Notes under the pieces: model-generated | What the model was told of the DNA's origin: nothing | The model's input: only the letters and a program-made list of their open reading frames with translations | Database searches by the model: none | Translations under genes and position numbers: made by a program | In this document: positions 52,777 to 62,971 of the stretch, piece by piece | How positions within the stretch are numbered: position 1 is the first letter of the stretch | Layout: each line of letters opens with the position of its first letter | From: Marinicella algicola | GTDB taxonomy: Bacteria; Pseudomonadota; Gammaproteobacteria; Xanthomonadales; Marinicellaceae | Direction of reading: 5' to 3' | Assembly (NCBI RefSeq): GCF_028401385.1 | Contig: NZ_JAQOMR010000001.1 | Location: 2,048,501-2,112,500 of the forward strand | Length of the DNA stretch: 64,000 nucleotides

Positions 52777-55700
52777 TCACTGTACGGGCGGCGAGATGCC
52801 CTGCGGCTCTTCGGCACCCCGGATCACCGAATCGATCAGCCTGTCCCAGTCACTCTTCTCAAGCGGCGCAGGTGCGGTCCGGGTTGCATTGCCTTGGCGG
52901 GGAGAGGGAATCACGATGGCGGCCTGATCATCGTCTTCAGCCGCCTCGGCCTCGCGCGCGCGGCGTTCATCCTCAAGACGCTGACGTTCGGCTTCCTCGC
53001 GCTGCCTGCGTTCAGCCTCTCGCCGTTCCGCACGGTCGCTGTAAAGCGTGGCCTCGCGGCGCAGACGTTGTCTTTCAAGGATATCGGCCTGAAGCCGCTC
53101 GACCCGCGCCCGTTCGCGCTCAACAGCCCTCAATGCCAGGAAGTTGTTGACTTCCGTGAGGTCAAGGCTGCGAACCGGATCCGCGAGAGACCCCGCAAAG
53201 CCGATGGTAAAGCCGGCGCTCGCCCCTCTTCACTTTCCGCTCCCAGCTTCAGCGCCACCTCGATGGAAGCGTCCAGATCGCGTGCGGCAAGATCGGCCCG
53301 AACGGCGCTGTAAACCCGTGCCTCCGGCAGATCGACGAAGACGTTGCGGGCCTGAAGCACACCGTCGGTTATGCTGAAGGGGATGGCGATATCACTGGCC
53401 TCGAACGTGTTATCCGTAAACACCAGCGCGCGCATTTGCTGTTCGATCTCCGCGTTGGTGACGTCCGTGCCCTGCGCGTCGGCCCAGCCGAGCAGCGGAT
53501 CGGTGGCAGCGAGATCCAGACCTGAAATCAACGGTGATTTCAACGTCAGCATCCCGGAACCACTGGCCTGTGCTGTCAACCCGGCAGCGGTATCGGCTGT
53601 TGTTTCCACCACAAGGCCGAGATCAAAACGGCCGCTCGCCACCGGTTTTCCGGCAGACTGCCAGACAAGCTCCGGCAAAGCCGCATCGGCCAGATTAAGC
53701 TGCGCCTGAAAATAACCATTGCCGCTGGAATTGCCGAGTTGCAGATCGCCCGACAGCGTGCCGTCGAGAAGACGTCCGGCAAGCCCCGTGACGGCAAGAC
53801 CACCACCGCGAAAATCGACTGTGCCGCTCATGCCTGTCACCGGCTCCGTCAGGCCGGCGTCGAAAGAGGCCGCCTGAATGTCGATATTGGCTTCCGCCGT
53901 ACCGAAATAGGCAGAGCCGAAGGGGGTATCGGGCAACCCTTCCGGCGCCAAAACGAAATTCGGGCCAAACACGGCTTCCATCAGCCAGGCAAGGTCAAGC
54001 CGGTCAAGCGACAGCGCGCCATCAAGGCGCGGCACGGGTTCGCCGCGCCGCAAGGCAAGACGACCGGTAACGGCATTGCCGTCAAATTCGCCGTCAATCG
54101 CCGAAAAGGCATATCGCTCGGGCGCAATATCGAGCGACGCCTTCACTGACAGCGGAACACCCAAAGCCGTACCCGGAACAGCAAACGCATTCATGGCAAG
54201 ATAGGGTTCGAGATCGGGGCTTGAGAGCGAGACTGAATAACGGCCGCCGAGAAAGTCATCGGCAGACAGATCCGCTTCACCGGAAACGGAAAGCCGCGTC
54301 TCCCCGCTGGCAGCACGCAGGCCAACGGCAACCGGCCCGGCGTCTTGCGACCGCTCCAGCGAAAGCGAGAGCTGAGCGCCTGCCGGCGCGGGGATGGGTA
54401 GAGGTGCGAGGCCGGCCTGGCCGAAGACGATGGCCGCGTCCGGGTTTGACAACTGGATCTGACTGACCATGCCGCCTGGACCTGTCAGCGCATCGCGCCG
54501 CCAGGAGCCGGAAATGCGGCTGTCATTGGCATTGCCGCTGAACACCGCGGACACACCGGTCCCGTCCTGTCCAAAGGCAAGATCCGCCTCAATCTCTGTA
54601 TTCTGGTACCAGGCCGCGTTTTCCGCCAGCTTTGCAAGAACCGGATGATCGCCGAGACGCTTCTCCATCATCGCCACGAAAGCCGAGATATTTTCTGCCG
54701 CAAATGTCAGCCGCCCGGAGCCTGTAGGCAAGTCGCGGCCGGTCTGCGCCTGACCCGAAAGCGAGACAGCGGCACCGGCAAGATTGCCGATCTCAAGCCG
54801 ATCAACGGCGAGAGCGCCGGACTGATAGGTAAAATCGGTATCCACGACACGGGCACTCAGATCGAAGGCGTTGACGGTTCCGGCCTTCAGCGTCGCGTGA
54901 ATACGGTGCTGGCTGAGCCCACTGTCGATATCCTCGCCGACCATCAGCCCGGCCAGCGCCCTGAGCGCGCTCAGGTCAATGACATTGCCGGACAGGTCGA
55001 GATCAAGCTCAGGTGTCCCCGCGCCTCCGGAAAGGCGCGCGAGGGCACCGTCAAGGACGGCCTCGCCGGCGACGATCTGGAGATTTTCGAAGATCTGGCT
55101 TTCCGTCGCCAGATCGACATCGGCGGAAAAGCCCGCTCGGCTCAGAGCCCGGATTTCCGGTTCCACCCGCCCCGTCAGCCATTGTGCAAGCCCGGTCGGC
55201 TGGCGCGAGGCGACGAGCAGCGAGCCGGAAAAAGAAACGTCTTCCCCAAGCGCGAGCCTGCCTGCGGCCTCCACCTGAGTGCGTCCCGGCAGTTCGGCCG
55301 AACCGTTTTCGATCAGCCAACCGTCGCCGTCAGGCGCGGCATCAAGCACAATAGAACGGATCGTGGTATCCCCCGAAACCAGAGCAGGGAGACGGAAGGT
55401 CACGGTCCCTGGCAATTGCGGGATCGGAACCTGCCGCAGGAAACCAACGAGCATATCGAGGCGCTCTTGCGCGCTCGGCGTCGCAACACGCCCCTTTTTC
55501 AGGTTGGTGTCATAGTCGGAAAGCCGTTCAACATTGAATTGCTGACCATCGGCCGTCAGCAGGAACCTTCCACCCGGCCGCGTGTCGAAATCTGCCTCGC
55601 CGGAGATCACATAAGGGTCGACCCGCGTACCGACTTCAAGCCGGTATTCGGAAACAGCCAGTGAATCATTGGTCAACTCGAAATTGCCGCTGGCACGCGG

Positions 55701-56465
55701 CGGCGGGATTTCCTGCGCATCGTCATCGATGATCGCAAGCCGGAAACCGCCCGCATAGAGAGGTCGTCCGTCGGCAAGCGTAAGATCACCTTCAAACGTG
55801 GTGGAGACAGGCCATTCCTCAGGATCCGCCGAAAGTCTCAGTCGCATCGTTCCGGTCTCGGCATCAGGACGGCCGGTGAGGATGGAGAACGAACCGGGAT
55901 GCCCGTCGAGCACGGCCTGCCCTTCCATGCGCCACGGCCCTTCAATGGCGTTGGCGGAAAGCAAGGCGTTTATGCCGGTCAGCGTACGCGCCCGTCCGCT
56001 TGCGGTATCGCTCAGATGGATTTCGCCATCGCGAATCTCAACATCCTCGAACACTACCCGGCGCGCGGACAGCGGCGCATTGCCTGTGGCCGTCCAGGCC
56101 AGCGCTCCGGTTTCATCAAGCTCCAGATTGAGAACCGGGCGTTCAAGCTCCATTTTGAAGATACGCATCTCGCCGCTCAGAAACGGCGCAAGCTCAGCAT
56201 CCATGGAGAACGCTTCGGCGGTTGCCATCGGCGTGCCCGAGGCATCACGCCCGACCAGCACGTCATTCATGGTAATCGAGGGAAACGGCAATATCCTGAC
56301 GTCGACATCGCCGACGACTTCAACCTTCTTTCCAAGCACGCGACTGGCCTGAACCTCGAATTCCTTGCGGAAATTGCTCCAGTCGACGAAATACGGAACC
56401 AGCAGTGCCGTGAAAAGCAGAAGAACCAGCAGCGCCCCGATAAAAACAAGTATTCGTCCCAGCAA
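52777..56465 (-). CDS. Large AsmA family protein (one-base frame break)
   Basis: A 1229-residue envelope protein of the AsmA-like superfamily, thought to move phospholipids or affect outer-membrane assembly. An N-terminal anchor (ILVFIGALLVLLLFTALLV, residues 4-22) is followed by an AsmA domain and a long beta-rich region up to about residue 1130. The last 100 residues are unusual: a charged Arg/Glu-rich, probably coiled-coil tail (AERREAERRQREEAERQ). Core and tail are in different frames; AAA on plus at 53209-53211 should be AAAA, giving PAFTIGFAGSLADPVRSLDLTEVNNFLALRAVER. The start is TTG at 56465 with AAGGGA upstream. Confidence 0.85.
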
Positions 56466-56659
56466 TCTTGCGGTTCCCTTATCTCATGCGCGCGGCAAGC
56501 CGCAGACCTGCCATCAGACAGTCCGCGACGCCCGAAACCCTTCTTCCCGTCAACCGGCCCGGTCCGTTCGGTGATCTCGTTGTCAGGAACCTATCACGAC
56601 GTGCAAACGCAGGCCAGTTCAGCTTGTGATCCGCAAGTGAGGTTTCCGCGCCCCGCAGA

Positions 56660-58071
56660 TCAGAAAATCTTGCCAGGATTAAAGATATTGTCCGGGTCGA
56701 GCGCCTGCTTGATCGCCCGCATGGCCAGTGCCGCGCTGCCGATCTCCTGGCCGACGACCCGCTTCTTGCCCTGCCCCACACCATGCTCACCCGTCGCAGT
56801 TCCGCCCATGGCGATGGCGCGCTCCGCCAGACGCTCGGTAAACGCCTCGATGCGGGAGATTTCCTGCGGATCATTCTTGTCGAACAGCACGAGAAGATGA
56901 AAATTCCCGTCGCCGGCATGACCCACACACGGCGCCAGAATGCCTTCACGGGCGACATCCTCTTGGGTCTCGCGCACACAGTCGGCGAGGCGCGAAATCG
57001 GCACACAGACATCTGTCGACAGGCCGTCGAGTTCCGGGGCAAGCGCCCGACCGGCCCAATAGGCGCTGTGGCGCGCCTTCCACAACCGGTTGCGCTCTTC
57101 GGCATTGGCTGTCCAGACGAAATCCGATCCGCCGCAATCAGCCGCGATCTCGGCAAACTGCTCCGACTGCATGGCGACCGCCGCTTCGCTGCCGTGGAAT
57201 TCGAGCAGCAGCAACGGCATTTCGGGGAAGTCGAGGTTGGAATAAGCGTTACAGGCCTTCACCTGAAGTGCGTCGAGCAACTCGATCCGGGCAACCGGAA
57301 CGCCCATCTGGATCGTCATGATCACAGCATTGCAGGCGTCTTCCAGCGTATCAAAGGACGAAACGCCGCCTGCGATTTTCTCCGGAATGCCAGCGAGCTT
57401 CAGCGTCACCGACGTGATAATGCCGAGTGTGCCCTCTGCCCCGACAAACAGCCGGGTGAGGTCGTAGCCTGCGGATGATTTGCGCGCGCGCCGCGCGGTG
57501 GTGATTTCCTCGCCATCGGCGGTGACCACCGTCAGCGCCAGCACCACATCCTTCATCGTGCCATAGCGAACGGCATTGGTGCCGGATGCCCGCGTTGCGG
57601 CCATGCCGCCGATGGAGGCGTTGGCACCGGGATCGATGGGAAAAACAGGCCGGTATCGCGCAGGTATTCGTTAAGCTCCTCACGCGTGACACCGGGCTCG
57701 ACACGGCAGTCGAGGTCTTCGGCATTGACCTCAAGCACCCGGTTCATGCGCGACAGATCAAGCGAGATTCCTCCCTCCGGCGCATTCACCTGCCCTTCGA
57801 GCGAGGATCCCGTTCCAAAGGCAATGACCGGCACCTTATGCTCGGCGCATAGCTTTACAACCGCCTTCACATCATCGGAACTGTCGGCAAAGAAGACGGC
57901 GTCCGGCAATTGAGCCGGAAGATAGGTGGTCGTATGCGCATGCTGGGCGCGGAACGCCTCTCCCGTCTGGACCTTGTCGCCGAAGCCTTCCTTCAGCAGC
58001 GCGATCACTTTCTCGGCTGCTGCGGGATCGCGCTTCCGGGTCTGAACGTCTTCGATTGCCAATTCTTGCAC
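56660..58071 (-). CDS. FAD-linked oxidase, D-lactate/glycolate dehydrogenase type (one-base frame break)
   Basis: About 470 residues. FAD_binding_4 contains GTGSSLEGQVNAPEGGISLDL near residue 93 and DPGANASIGGMAATRASGTNAVRYGTM near 150. The C-terminal oxidase domain has CVGHAGDGNFHLLVLFD and TATGEHGVGQGKK, with catalytic and metal-site His residues. GGG on plus at 57638-57640 should be GGGG, restoring LFFPIDPGANAS. Such enzymes oxidise D-2-hydroxy acids and pass electrons to cytochrome c or quinone. Monocistronic and divergent from the fructosamine-kinase-like gene. Confidence 0.88.
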
Positions 58072-58185
58072 TCCACGCCTGTTTTGCCGTAGTTTTCGAA
58101 AAACCCGGTCGCACGCTTTTTATGCGAGGATCGCCCCCGCGTCCAGAGCCGGCCGTAAATCCAAACGTCTCGTGACGGCAGTCTT

Positions 58186-58992
58186 ATGAATGATCCTGAA
58201 CGTATGATCGCGGAAATGCTCGGCACCGACCATGTCGCGCTTTCGCATTTCGCATCCGGCGACTTGTCCGCACTGATGCGCGTCACCACACCCGACGGGC
58301 GCAATTACATCGCAAAGGGCGGCCCTGCGCCGGATGTCGAAGCCGGGATGCTTGTCCGCATCGCCGCAAGCGGCGCACCGGCGCCCGAGGTTATCGCCGC
58401 CAACGACCGGTGGCTGATCATCGCGCTGGTGGAGGGCCGGAGCGGCTTTTCCGGCGCACAGGCCGATCTCGGCCGTACACTTGCCACACTGCACGGCGCG
58501 CAAGGGCAACATTTTGGCTTCGACCACGATTATGCCTTCGGCAAGGTCGCGATCACCAACACGCAAACCGCATCATGGGTGTCGTTCTGGCGAGACCATC
58601 GCCTCTTGAACCATCTCGGCGATGTGCCGGCGGTTGTCGCGCGCCGGCTTGAGCGGCTTGCGGCCAAGCTTGCGGATATCCTGCCCGACACACCGCCGCC
58701 CGCACTGCTTCACGGGGATCTCTGGTCCGGGAATGTGATGTCCGCCGGCAGCCGGGTGACGGGTTTCATCGATCCCGCCTGCTATTACGGCCACGGCGAA
58801 GTCGACCTTGCCATGCTCAATTTGTTTGGCAGTCTCGATGATGCGTTCTATGGCAGCTACCCGGCCCTCGAGCCCAGCTACAAAGAGCGCCAGGCCGTCT
58901 ACAGCCTTTGGCCGGCTCTGGTTCACCTGCGCCTGTTTGGCACGGGGTACCGATCGATGGTAGAGGGATTTCTTGCGCGCTGCGGCCACTGA
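58186..58992 (+). CDS. Fructosamine kinase family protein
   Basis: A 268-residue kinase-fold protein. HGDLWSGNVM near residue 181 is the catalytic loop and FIDPACYYGHGEVDLAMLNLFG near 195 supplies the metal-binding Asp and the family block. Family members phosphorylate protein-bound fructosamines or ribulosamines and so help reverse glycation. ATG at 58186 is the clear start. Not in an operon. Confidence 0.88.
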   Translation: MNDPERMIAEMLGTDHVALSHFASGDLSALMRVTTPDGRNYIAKGGPAPDVEAGMLVRIAASGAPAPEVIAANDRWLIIALVEGRSGFSGAQADLGRTLATLHGAQGQHFGFDHDYAFGKVAITNTQTASWVSFWRDHRLLNHLGDVPAVVARRLERLAAKLADILPDTPPPALLHGDLWSGNVMSAGSRVTGFIDPACYYGHGEVDLAMLNLFGSLDDAFYGSYPALEPSYKERQAVYSLWPALVHLRLFGTGYRSMVEGFLARCGH

Positions 58993-59325
58993 GAAGAACG
59001 CAGCATCCAAAACGGTGGCCTCAGAGAGAAATCGGGTTATGTTAAAGCATGTTTTTCGTAAAACCTCTGATTCTTCTTTGGCAAAGTTTGTATTGACCCG
59101 TTTCAGCAGAGCCGCGTTCGGCGATACTCTGATCCCCAGCCCCGGTCAGATCGGCTGCGCTGCGGCGAAGGGCCCTTGGCCTGGTGCCGTTTGCGCAGCA
59201 CCAGATGACCGGTCGCACGGTTCGGCCAAACGCCGTCAAGGGATTGGATCTTTAACCACCGCGAGAACGGCGCCCGGCGCTCAATCATTTGCAGAAACAG
59301 GCGAAACGCACAGCGGAACATCTGT
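58993..59325. other. Gene-free interval upstream of a Gfo/Idh gene
   Basis: A 333-base interval. Reading frames on both strands cross it, but none has a ribosome binding site with family features. I see nothing beyond a likely promoter for the gene at 59326. Confidence 0.3.
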
Positions 59326-60401
59326 ATGACACGAAAGCTCAAAGTTGCTGTTGTCGGGCTCGGCATCGGTCGCGACCACATCTTGAACGGATATCTCTCC
59401 AACAAGGACCGCTTTGAGGTCGCCGCACTCTGCGACCTGGACCAGGAACTGCTCCGACAGTGCGGCGCGGAATTCGCGGTCGAAAGGCTGGAAGACAGTT
59501 ATCACGAGATAGTCGGCATGGACGATATTGACGTGATCGACATCTGTACGCCACCGGCAACGCACCGGGAGATGATCCTCGTCGCGCTTCAAGCCGGCAA
59601 ACATGTCATCTGTGAAAAGCCGCTCGTCGGAGCGCTAGCCGATATTGACGAGTTGCTTGACGCCGAATCGCGGTCGTCCGGCCACGTGATGCCGATCATG
59701 CAGTACCGCTACAATGACGGCGCACAGCAGGCGCACCATATCATCGCCTCGGGCCTTGCGGGAAAACCGCTTGTCGCAACCTGCGAAGTGCACTGGCTGC
59801 GCGGCGCCGACTACTACCAAAAGGACTGGCGCAAGAGCTGGAACGGGGCACTCGGCGGCGTGCTCATGAATCATGCGATCCATGCCAACGACCTGATGTT
59901 CTATCTGCTCGGCCCGGTGCGGTCTCTGTTCGCACGCACCGCCACGCGCGCGAACCCCGTCGAGGTGGAGGATTGCGCCAGTATCAGTATCGAATTCAAC
60001 TGTGGAGCGCTCGCAACGACATCGGCCACGCTTGGTTCGACAGAGCCGCTCAGCCGGATGCGTTTATGCTTCTCGAATGTGACAATTGAAAGCGACAGTC
60101 GACCCGATTTCAACGCCACAGAGGCCCCATGGCGTTTCGTGCCTGCCAATGAGGAAATTGGGCGTAAGATCGACGAAGCTCTGAACAATTTCACGCCGCC
60201 GCCTTCCGGCTTTGCGGGCCAGATGCAGGATTTCCACCGGGCCGTTTGCGAGAAAACGCCACTTCCCTGACCCTTGCCGACGCCCGCCACAGCCTGGATT
60301 TTGCCACAGCGGCCTACTGGTCGGCCAAAACCTACAGTGCCGTTGCGCTGCCAGTTCTGGCGGATCATCCTTTCTACAATGGCTGGCAAAACGCGTTTTG
60401 A
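59326..60401 (+). CDS. Gfo/Idh/MocA family oxidoreductase (one-base frame break near the end)
   Basis: A 358-residue NAD(P)-dependent dehydrogenase. VAVVGLGIGRDHILNGYL near residue 7 is the nucleotide motif, HVICEKPLVG near 92 holds the catalytic Lys, and GGVLMNHAIHANDLMFYLLGPV near 180 is the substrate-side block. As read, it stops early; A4 at 60253-60256 should be A5, restoring CEKNATSLTLADARHSLDFATAAYWS to a stop at 60401. The start ATG is 59326. The substrate is unknown; unrelated to the sugar operon copy in position. Confidence 0.85.
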
Positions 60402-60417
60402 GACCTGAAACACAAGA

Positions 60418-60440
60418 CGCCCGGGCTGTTGCCCCGGGCG
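60418..60440. terminator. Hairpin between convergent Gfo/Idh and entericidin genes
   Basis: Perfect 8-bp arms CGCCCGGG at 60418-60425 and CCCGGGCG at 60433-60440 with a seven-base loop sit between the two convergent stops. U-tracts are weak on both strands, so termination strength is uncertain. Confidence 0.5.
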
Positions 60441-60468
60441 CCGCTAAAAATCAAATCTTCTGAAGAAC

Positions 60469-60630
60469 TTAGTAAGATGCCGCACGGTCAATCGACTGGC
60501 CGGCATCCTGAGTGGCATTGATCGCATTGGCCGTATCTTCGCCCATACCCTCGATCGTGTTGCCACATGAAGTGATCAGGCTGCTCATGGCAAACAGGGT
60601 GGCAGCGGCAATCATCATTTTCTTGGACAT
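60469..60630 (-). CDS. Entericidin A/B family lipoprotein
   Basis: A 53-residue lipoprotein. The signal sequence MSKKMMIAAATLFAMSSLITSC ends in a lipobox with Cys at residue 22. The mature part GNTIEGMGEDTANA matches entericidins (GxGxD-type repeat). The ATG at 60630 is taken as start. Entericidins are small envelope lipoproteins linked to stress and cell-death balance in E. coli; the role in rhizobia is less clear. Confidence 0.85.
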   Translation of the reverse strand: MSKKMMIAAATLFAMSSLITSCGNTIEGMGEDTANAINATQDAGQSIDRAASY

Positions 60631-60830
60631 ATCAGCTTCCTCGACTAACTGGACTGCCTGATAAACGCGCGGGCGCCGTTCAGGTTCCGTCAAAGGTTTG
60701 CTCACACCTTATCCACAGCCTGTCCACAAGCGCGCATAAGGTTTTCCTATAGTGACGAAAGTGCTCTGCAAAAACACCGCCTGAACACGATTGTTGGGCT
60801 GTACCACTGGTTTCAGTCTTCACCGCCCCC

Positions 60831-61501
60831 ATGTTTTCCAAACATACGACAAGAGGAGTGACCGGATTGAACGACAGCGAGATCGAATACGAAGCTGACA
60901 TACACTCTCACACAAGTGAAAAGCTCTCGGATATCCTGGCGCGCCTGACGCCTGGGACAAACGGCCGTGTCAACCTTGAGCAACTGGACGAGGCGCTTGC
61001 CGAACGATCCTTTGGCGCCTTCATCGTGCTGTTCTCCATTCCCAATCTGATCCCTCTGCCCCCGGCGCGACGCTTTTCCTCGCACTGCCGCTGATCCTCG
61101 TGACGTGGCAGATGATGACCTCGCGACATTCCCGAGTCTGGCTGCCCGAACGCATCGCGCGTTTTTCGGTGGATGGAGAGCGCTGCATGGCGCTGCTTGC
61201 CCGCATTCTGCCGTGGCTGCGCTGGATCGAAAGTGGTGTAAAACCACGCTTCTGGTTTCTCGAGACACGCCGGGCCGAACGTCTTCTGGGCGCATTCACC
61301 CTGCTTCTGGCGATTGTGGTTTTCGTCCCGATCCCGTTCGGAAACTGGTTTCCCGCACTCGCGCTCGCTGTGATCGGCCTCTCGGTGACCGAACGCGACG
61401 GCTACGGGCTGATTATCGGAACCTTCATCGGGGTGCTGTCGATCATGCTGGCAGTCCTCGTTATCGTGGCGGCCGGCGCGCTGCTTGCCATGCTTTTCTA
61501 G
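60831..61501 (+). CDS. ExoD family exopolysaccharide-related membrane protein (one-base frame break)
   Basis: About 223 residues. An N-terminal cytoplasmic part (LSDILARLTPGTNGRVNLEQLDEALAERSFGAFIVL) leads into the ExoD signature IPNLIPLPPGATLFLALPL. About four membrane helices follow, with VFVPIPFGNWFPALALAVIGL. GG at 61064-61065 should be GGG. In Sinorhizobium ExoD affects exopolysaccharide production and alkaline tolerance; other members are uncharacterised. ATG at 60831 is used; starts closer to NDSEIEYEADI are possible. Convergent with the LysR gene. Confidence 0.85.
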
Positions 61502-61507
61502 GCTGTC

Positions 61508-62410
61508 TCAGGCCACCCGGCTTGGCCGCTGTACCGGACGGAAGGCATGACGGATCGCATCGGCCACGGCCTCGACGAGTTCGCCGCGCTGTTCGGAAAA
61601 CTTCAGCCGGATCTCGTAAAAGCCGAGCTCGGGCAGCCGCTCGGCTTTGCCCAGAACCTCCATGCCGTCCGCGACGTAATATGACGCGATCGGCGCGACG
61701 GCAAGGTCTGAAAGCACTGCGGCGCGCTGCACCATTGTGGTCGCGCTCATATAGGCGACACGATAGGCCCGCCCCTCTTCCGCAAGCTTCTGAACCGCTT
61801 CGTTGCGCCAGGAACAGCCCTGCTCCCACATCGAAACCGGCAGCGGGTCCCTGGTATGCGCCGTGCCGCCGCGCGCGCCGACCCAGACCAGACGCTCGCG
61901 CAGGATCAGTTCGCTTTCCTCGTCCGATGCTCCGGCCCCGGAGTTGAGCAGGGTCAGGTCGAGACGCTGCTCGCCGAGGCGCCGCCTCAAACCGACACTG
62001 TTATCGATCGTGACATCAACCATGACACCTGGGAAAGCCTCGGAAAACCGTTTGAGGATCGTCGGCAGTATCCGCTCGCCGACATCATCGGTCGCACCGA
62101 GACGGACCACGCCGTGCATATCCGGATGTCGGAAACGCGACATCGCCTCGTTTGAAAGAGCCAGCATGCGCCGCGCGTAATTCAGGAGAGTTTCGCCGCT
62201 GCTGGTCAGGCGCACCGCACGTGCGTCGCGCACAAACAGCGAGACCCCGATCTGCTCCTCAAGCCGCTTGATCTGCATGGAAACCGCCGAAGGCGTGCGA
62301 AAAACAATTTCTGCAGCCCCGGAAAAGCTGCCTGTTTCGGCGATCGCTACAAAGGTTCGCAGGATGTCATTGTCAAGAACCGGTAAGGGCGTTTGCAGAA
62401 AGTTGGCCAT
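61508..62410 (-). CDS. LysR family transcriptional regulator
   Basis: A 300-residue LTTR. The N-terminal helix-turn-helix is FVAIAETGSFSGAAEIVFRTPSAVSMQIKRLEEQIG (residues 16-51), and the effector domain starts near 90 with GVVRLGATDDVGERILPTIL. The start ATG is 62410. It is divergent from a small ORF at 62533, and two T-N11-A boxes lie between them, so that ORF and its own gene are likely targets. The inducer is unknown. Confidence 0.92.
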   Translation of the reverse strand: MANFLQTPLPVLDNDILRTFVAIAETGSFSGAAEIVFRTPSAVSMQIKRLEEQIGVSLFVRDARAVRLTSSGETLLNYARRMLALSNEAMSRFRHPDMHGVVRLGATDDVGERILPTILKRFSEAFPGVMVDVTIDNSVGLRRRLGEQRLDLTLLNSGAGASDEESELILRERLVWVGARGGTAHTRDPLPVSMWEQGCSWRNEAVQKLAEEGRAYRVAYMSATTMVQRAAVLSDLAVAPIASYYVADGMEVLGKAERLPELGFYEIRLKFSEQRGELVEAVADAIRHAFRPVQRPSRVA

Positions 62411-62427
62411 GGAAGCGCTCCATCAAA

Positions 62428-62479
62428 TCAATTTTATTGACGAATACCATGACTACATTTCGTTTGATTGAATGTCAAA
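62428..62479. promoter_or_regulatory. Two LysR-type T-N11-A boxes
   Basis: TCAAT-TTT-ATTGA at 62428-62440 and TTTGA-TTGAATG-TCAAA at 62463-62479 are inverted repeats that each contain the LysR consensus T-N11-A. They lie in the 122-base divergent region between the LysR gene and the small ORF. The spacing of about 36 bases centre to centre suits the recognition and activation sites of one LTTR tetramer. Confidence 0.6.
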
Positions 62480-62532
62480 TTCTCCTACCTTGTCGTCAGG
62501 TCATCACGAAACACCTTGAAGGAGTAGGCGAC

Positions 62533-62700
62533 ATGGGACTGTTCATTATCCTGAAGCATCTGGTTACCCCTCTTGCCCGGCTTGCCGAGCAGCGCGACGA
62601 AGACGCCCGGCGGGCCCAACGTCAACGCAATCTCAACCGCATCCCACCGCACCTGCGTGACGACATTGTCGCGCGCGAAAAGCACTGGCAATACGACTGA
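62533..62700 (+). CDS. Small protein of unknown function next to a LysR regulator
   Basis: A 55-residue basic peptide, MGLFIILKHLVTPLARLAEQ at the start and NRIPPHLRDDIVAREKHWQYD at the end. The frame is open upstream but ATG at 62533 has GAAGGAG about eight bases before it, a strong ribosome binding site, and a terminator follows the stop. I do not recognise the family. The amphipathic N-terminus could associate with the membrane. The arrangement suggests a LysR-controlled gene. Confidence 0.6.
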   Translation: MGLFIILKHLVTPLARLAEQRDEDARRAQRQRNLNRIPPHLRDDIVAREKHWQYD

Positions 62701-62703
62701 GAA

Positions 62704-62740
62704 GATGGCCGCCATCGCCATGATCGGCGGCCGTCTTTTC
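62704..62740 (+). terminator. Rho-independent terminator after the small ORF
   Basis: Arms GATGGCCGCC (62704-62713) and GGCGGCCGTC (62726-62735) pair with one G-T, followed by TTTT. It starts four bases after the small-ORF stop, which supports that ORF being a real transcription unit. Confidence 0.8.
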
Positions 62741-62971
62741 TGCAGTGCAGCAACAGTAGCCGAAATCGGCCCGCTAAAGGCCCGCCACAGGTCTCGATTT
62801 GATGAAGAGCACGAGCAACGCATCATAAAAATCACATACCGGCACACGAACATCTTCTCAGGCGCATTTGTCTGTGTCAGTGTCGCAATCAGACTATTGG
62901 CGACCATAATTCTTGCAGAAGTTAATTCTACAAGATCAGATTTCAGCTTCTACTGCGGCGGTGTATGCACA

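Noticed and set aside
54645..55664. Plus-strand frame of 339 codons opposite the AsmA-family gene
   Set aside because: Antisense shadow of a long continuous beta-rich protein; composition is Arg/Gln-rich without motifs.
58973..59329. Plus-strand frame of 118 codons between the fructosamine-kinase-like and Gfo/Idh genes
   Set aside because: It overlaps both neighbours at its ends, has no clear ribosome binding site and no family features.
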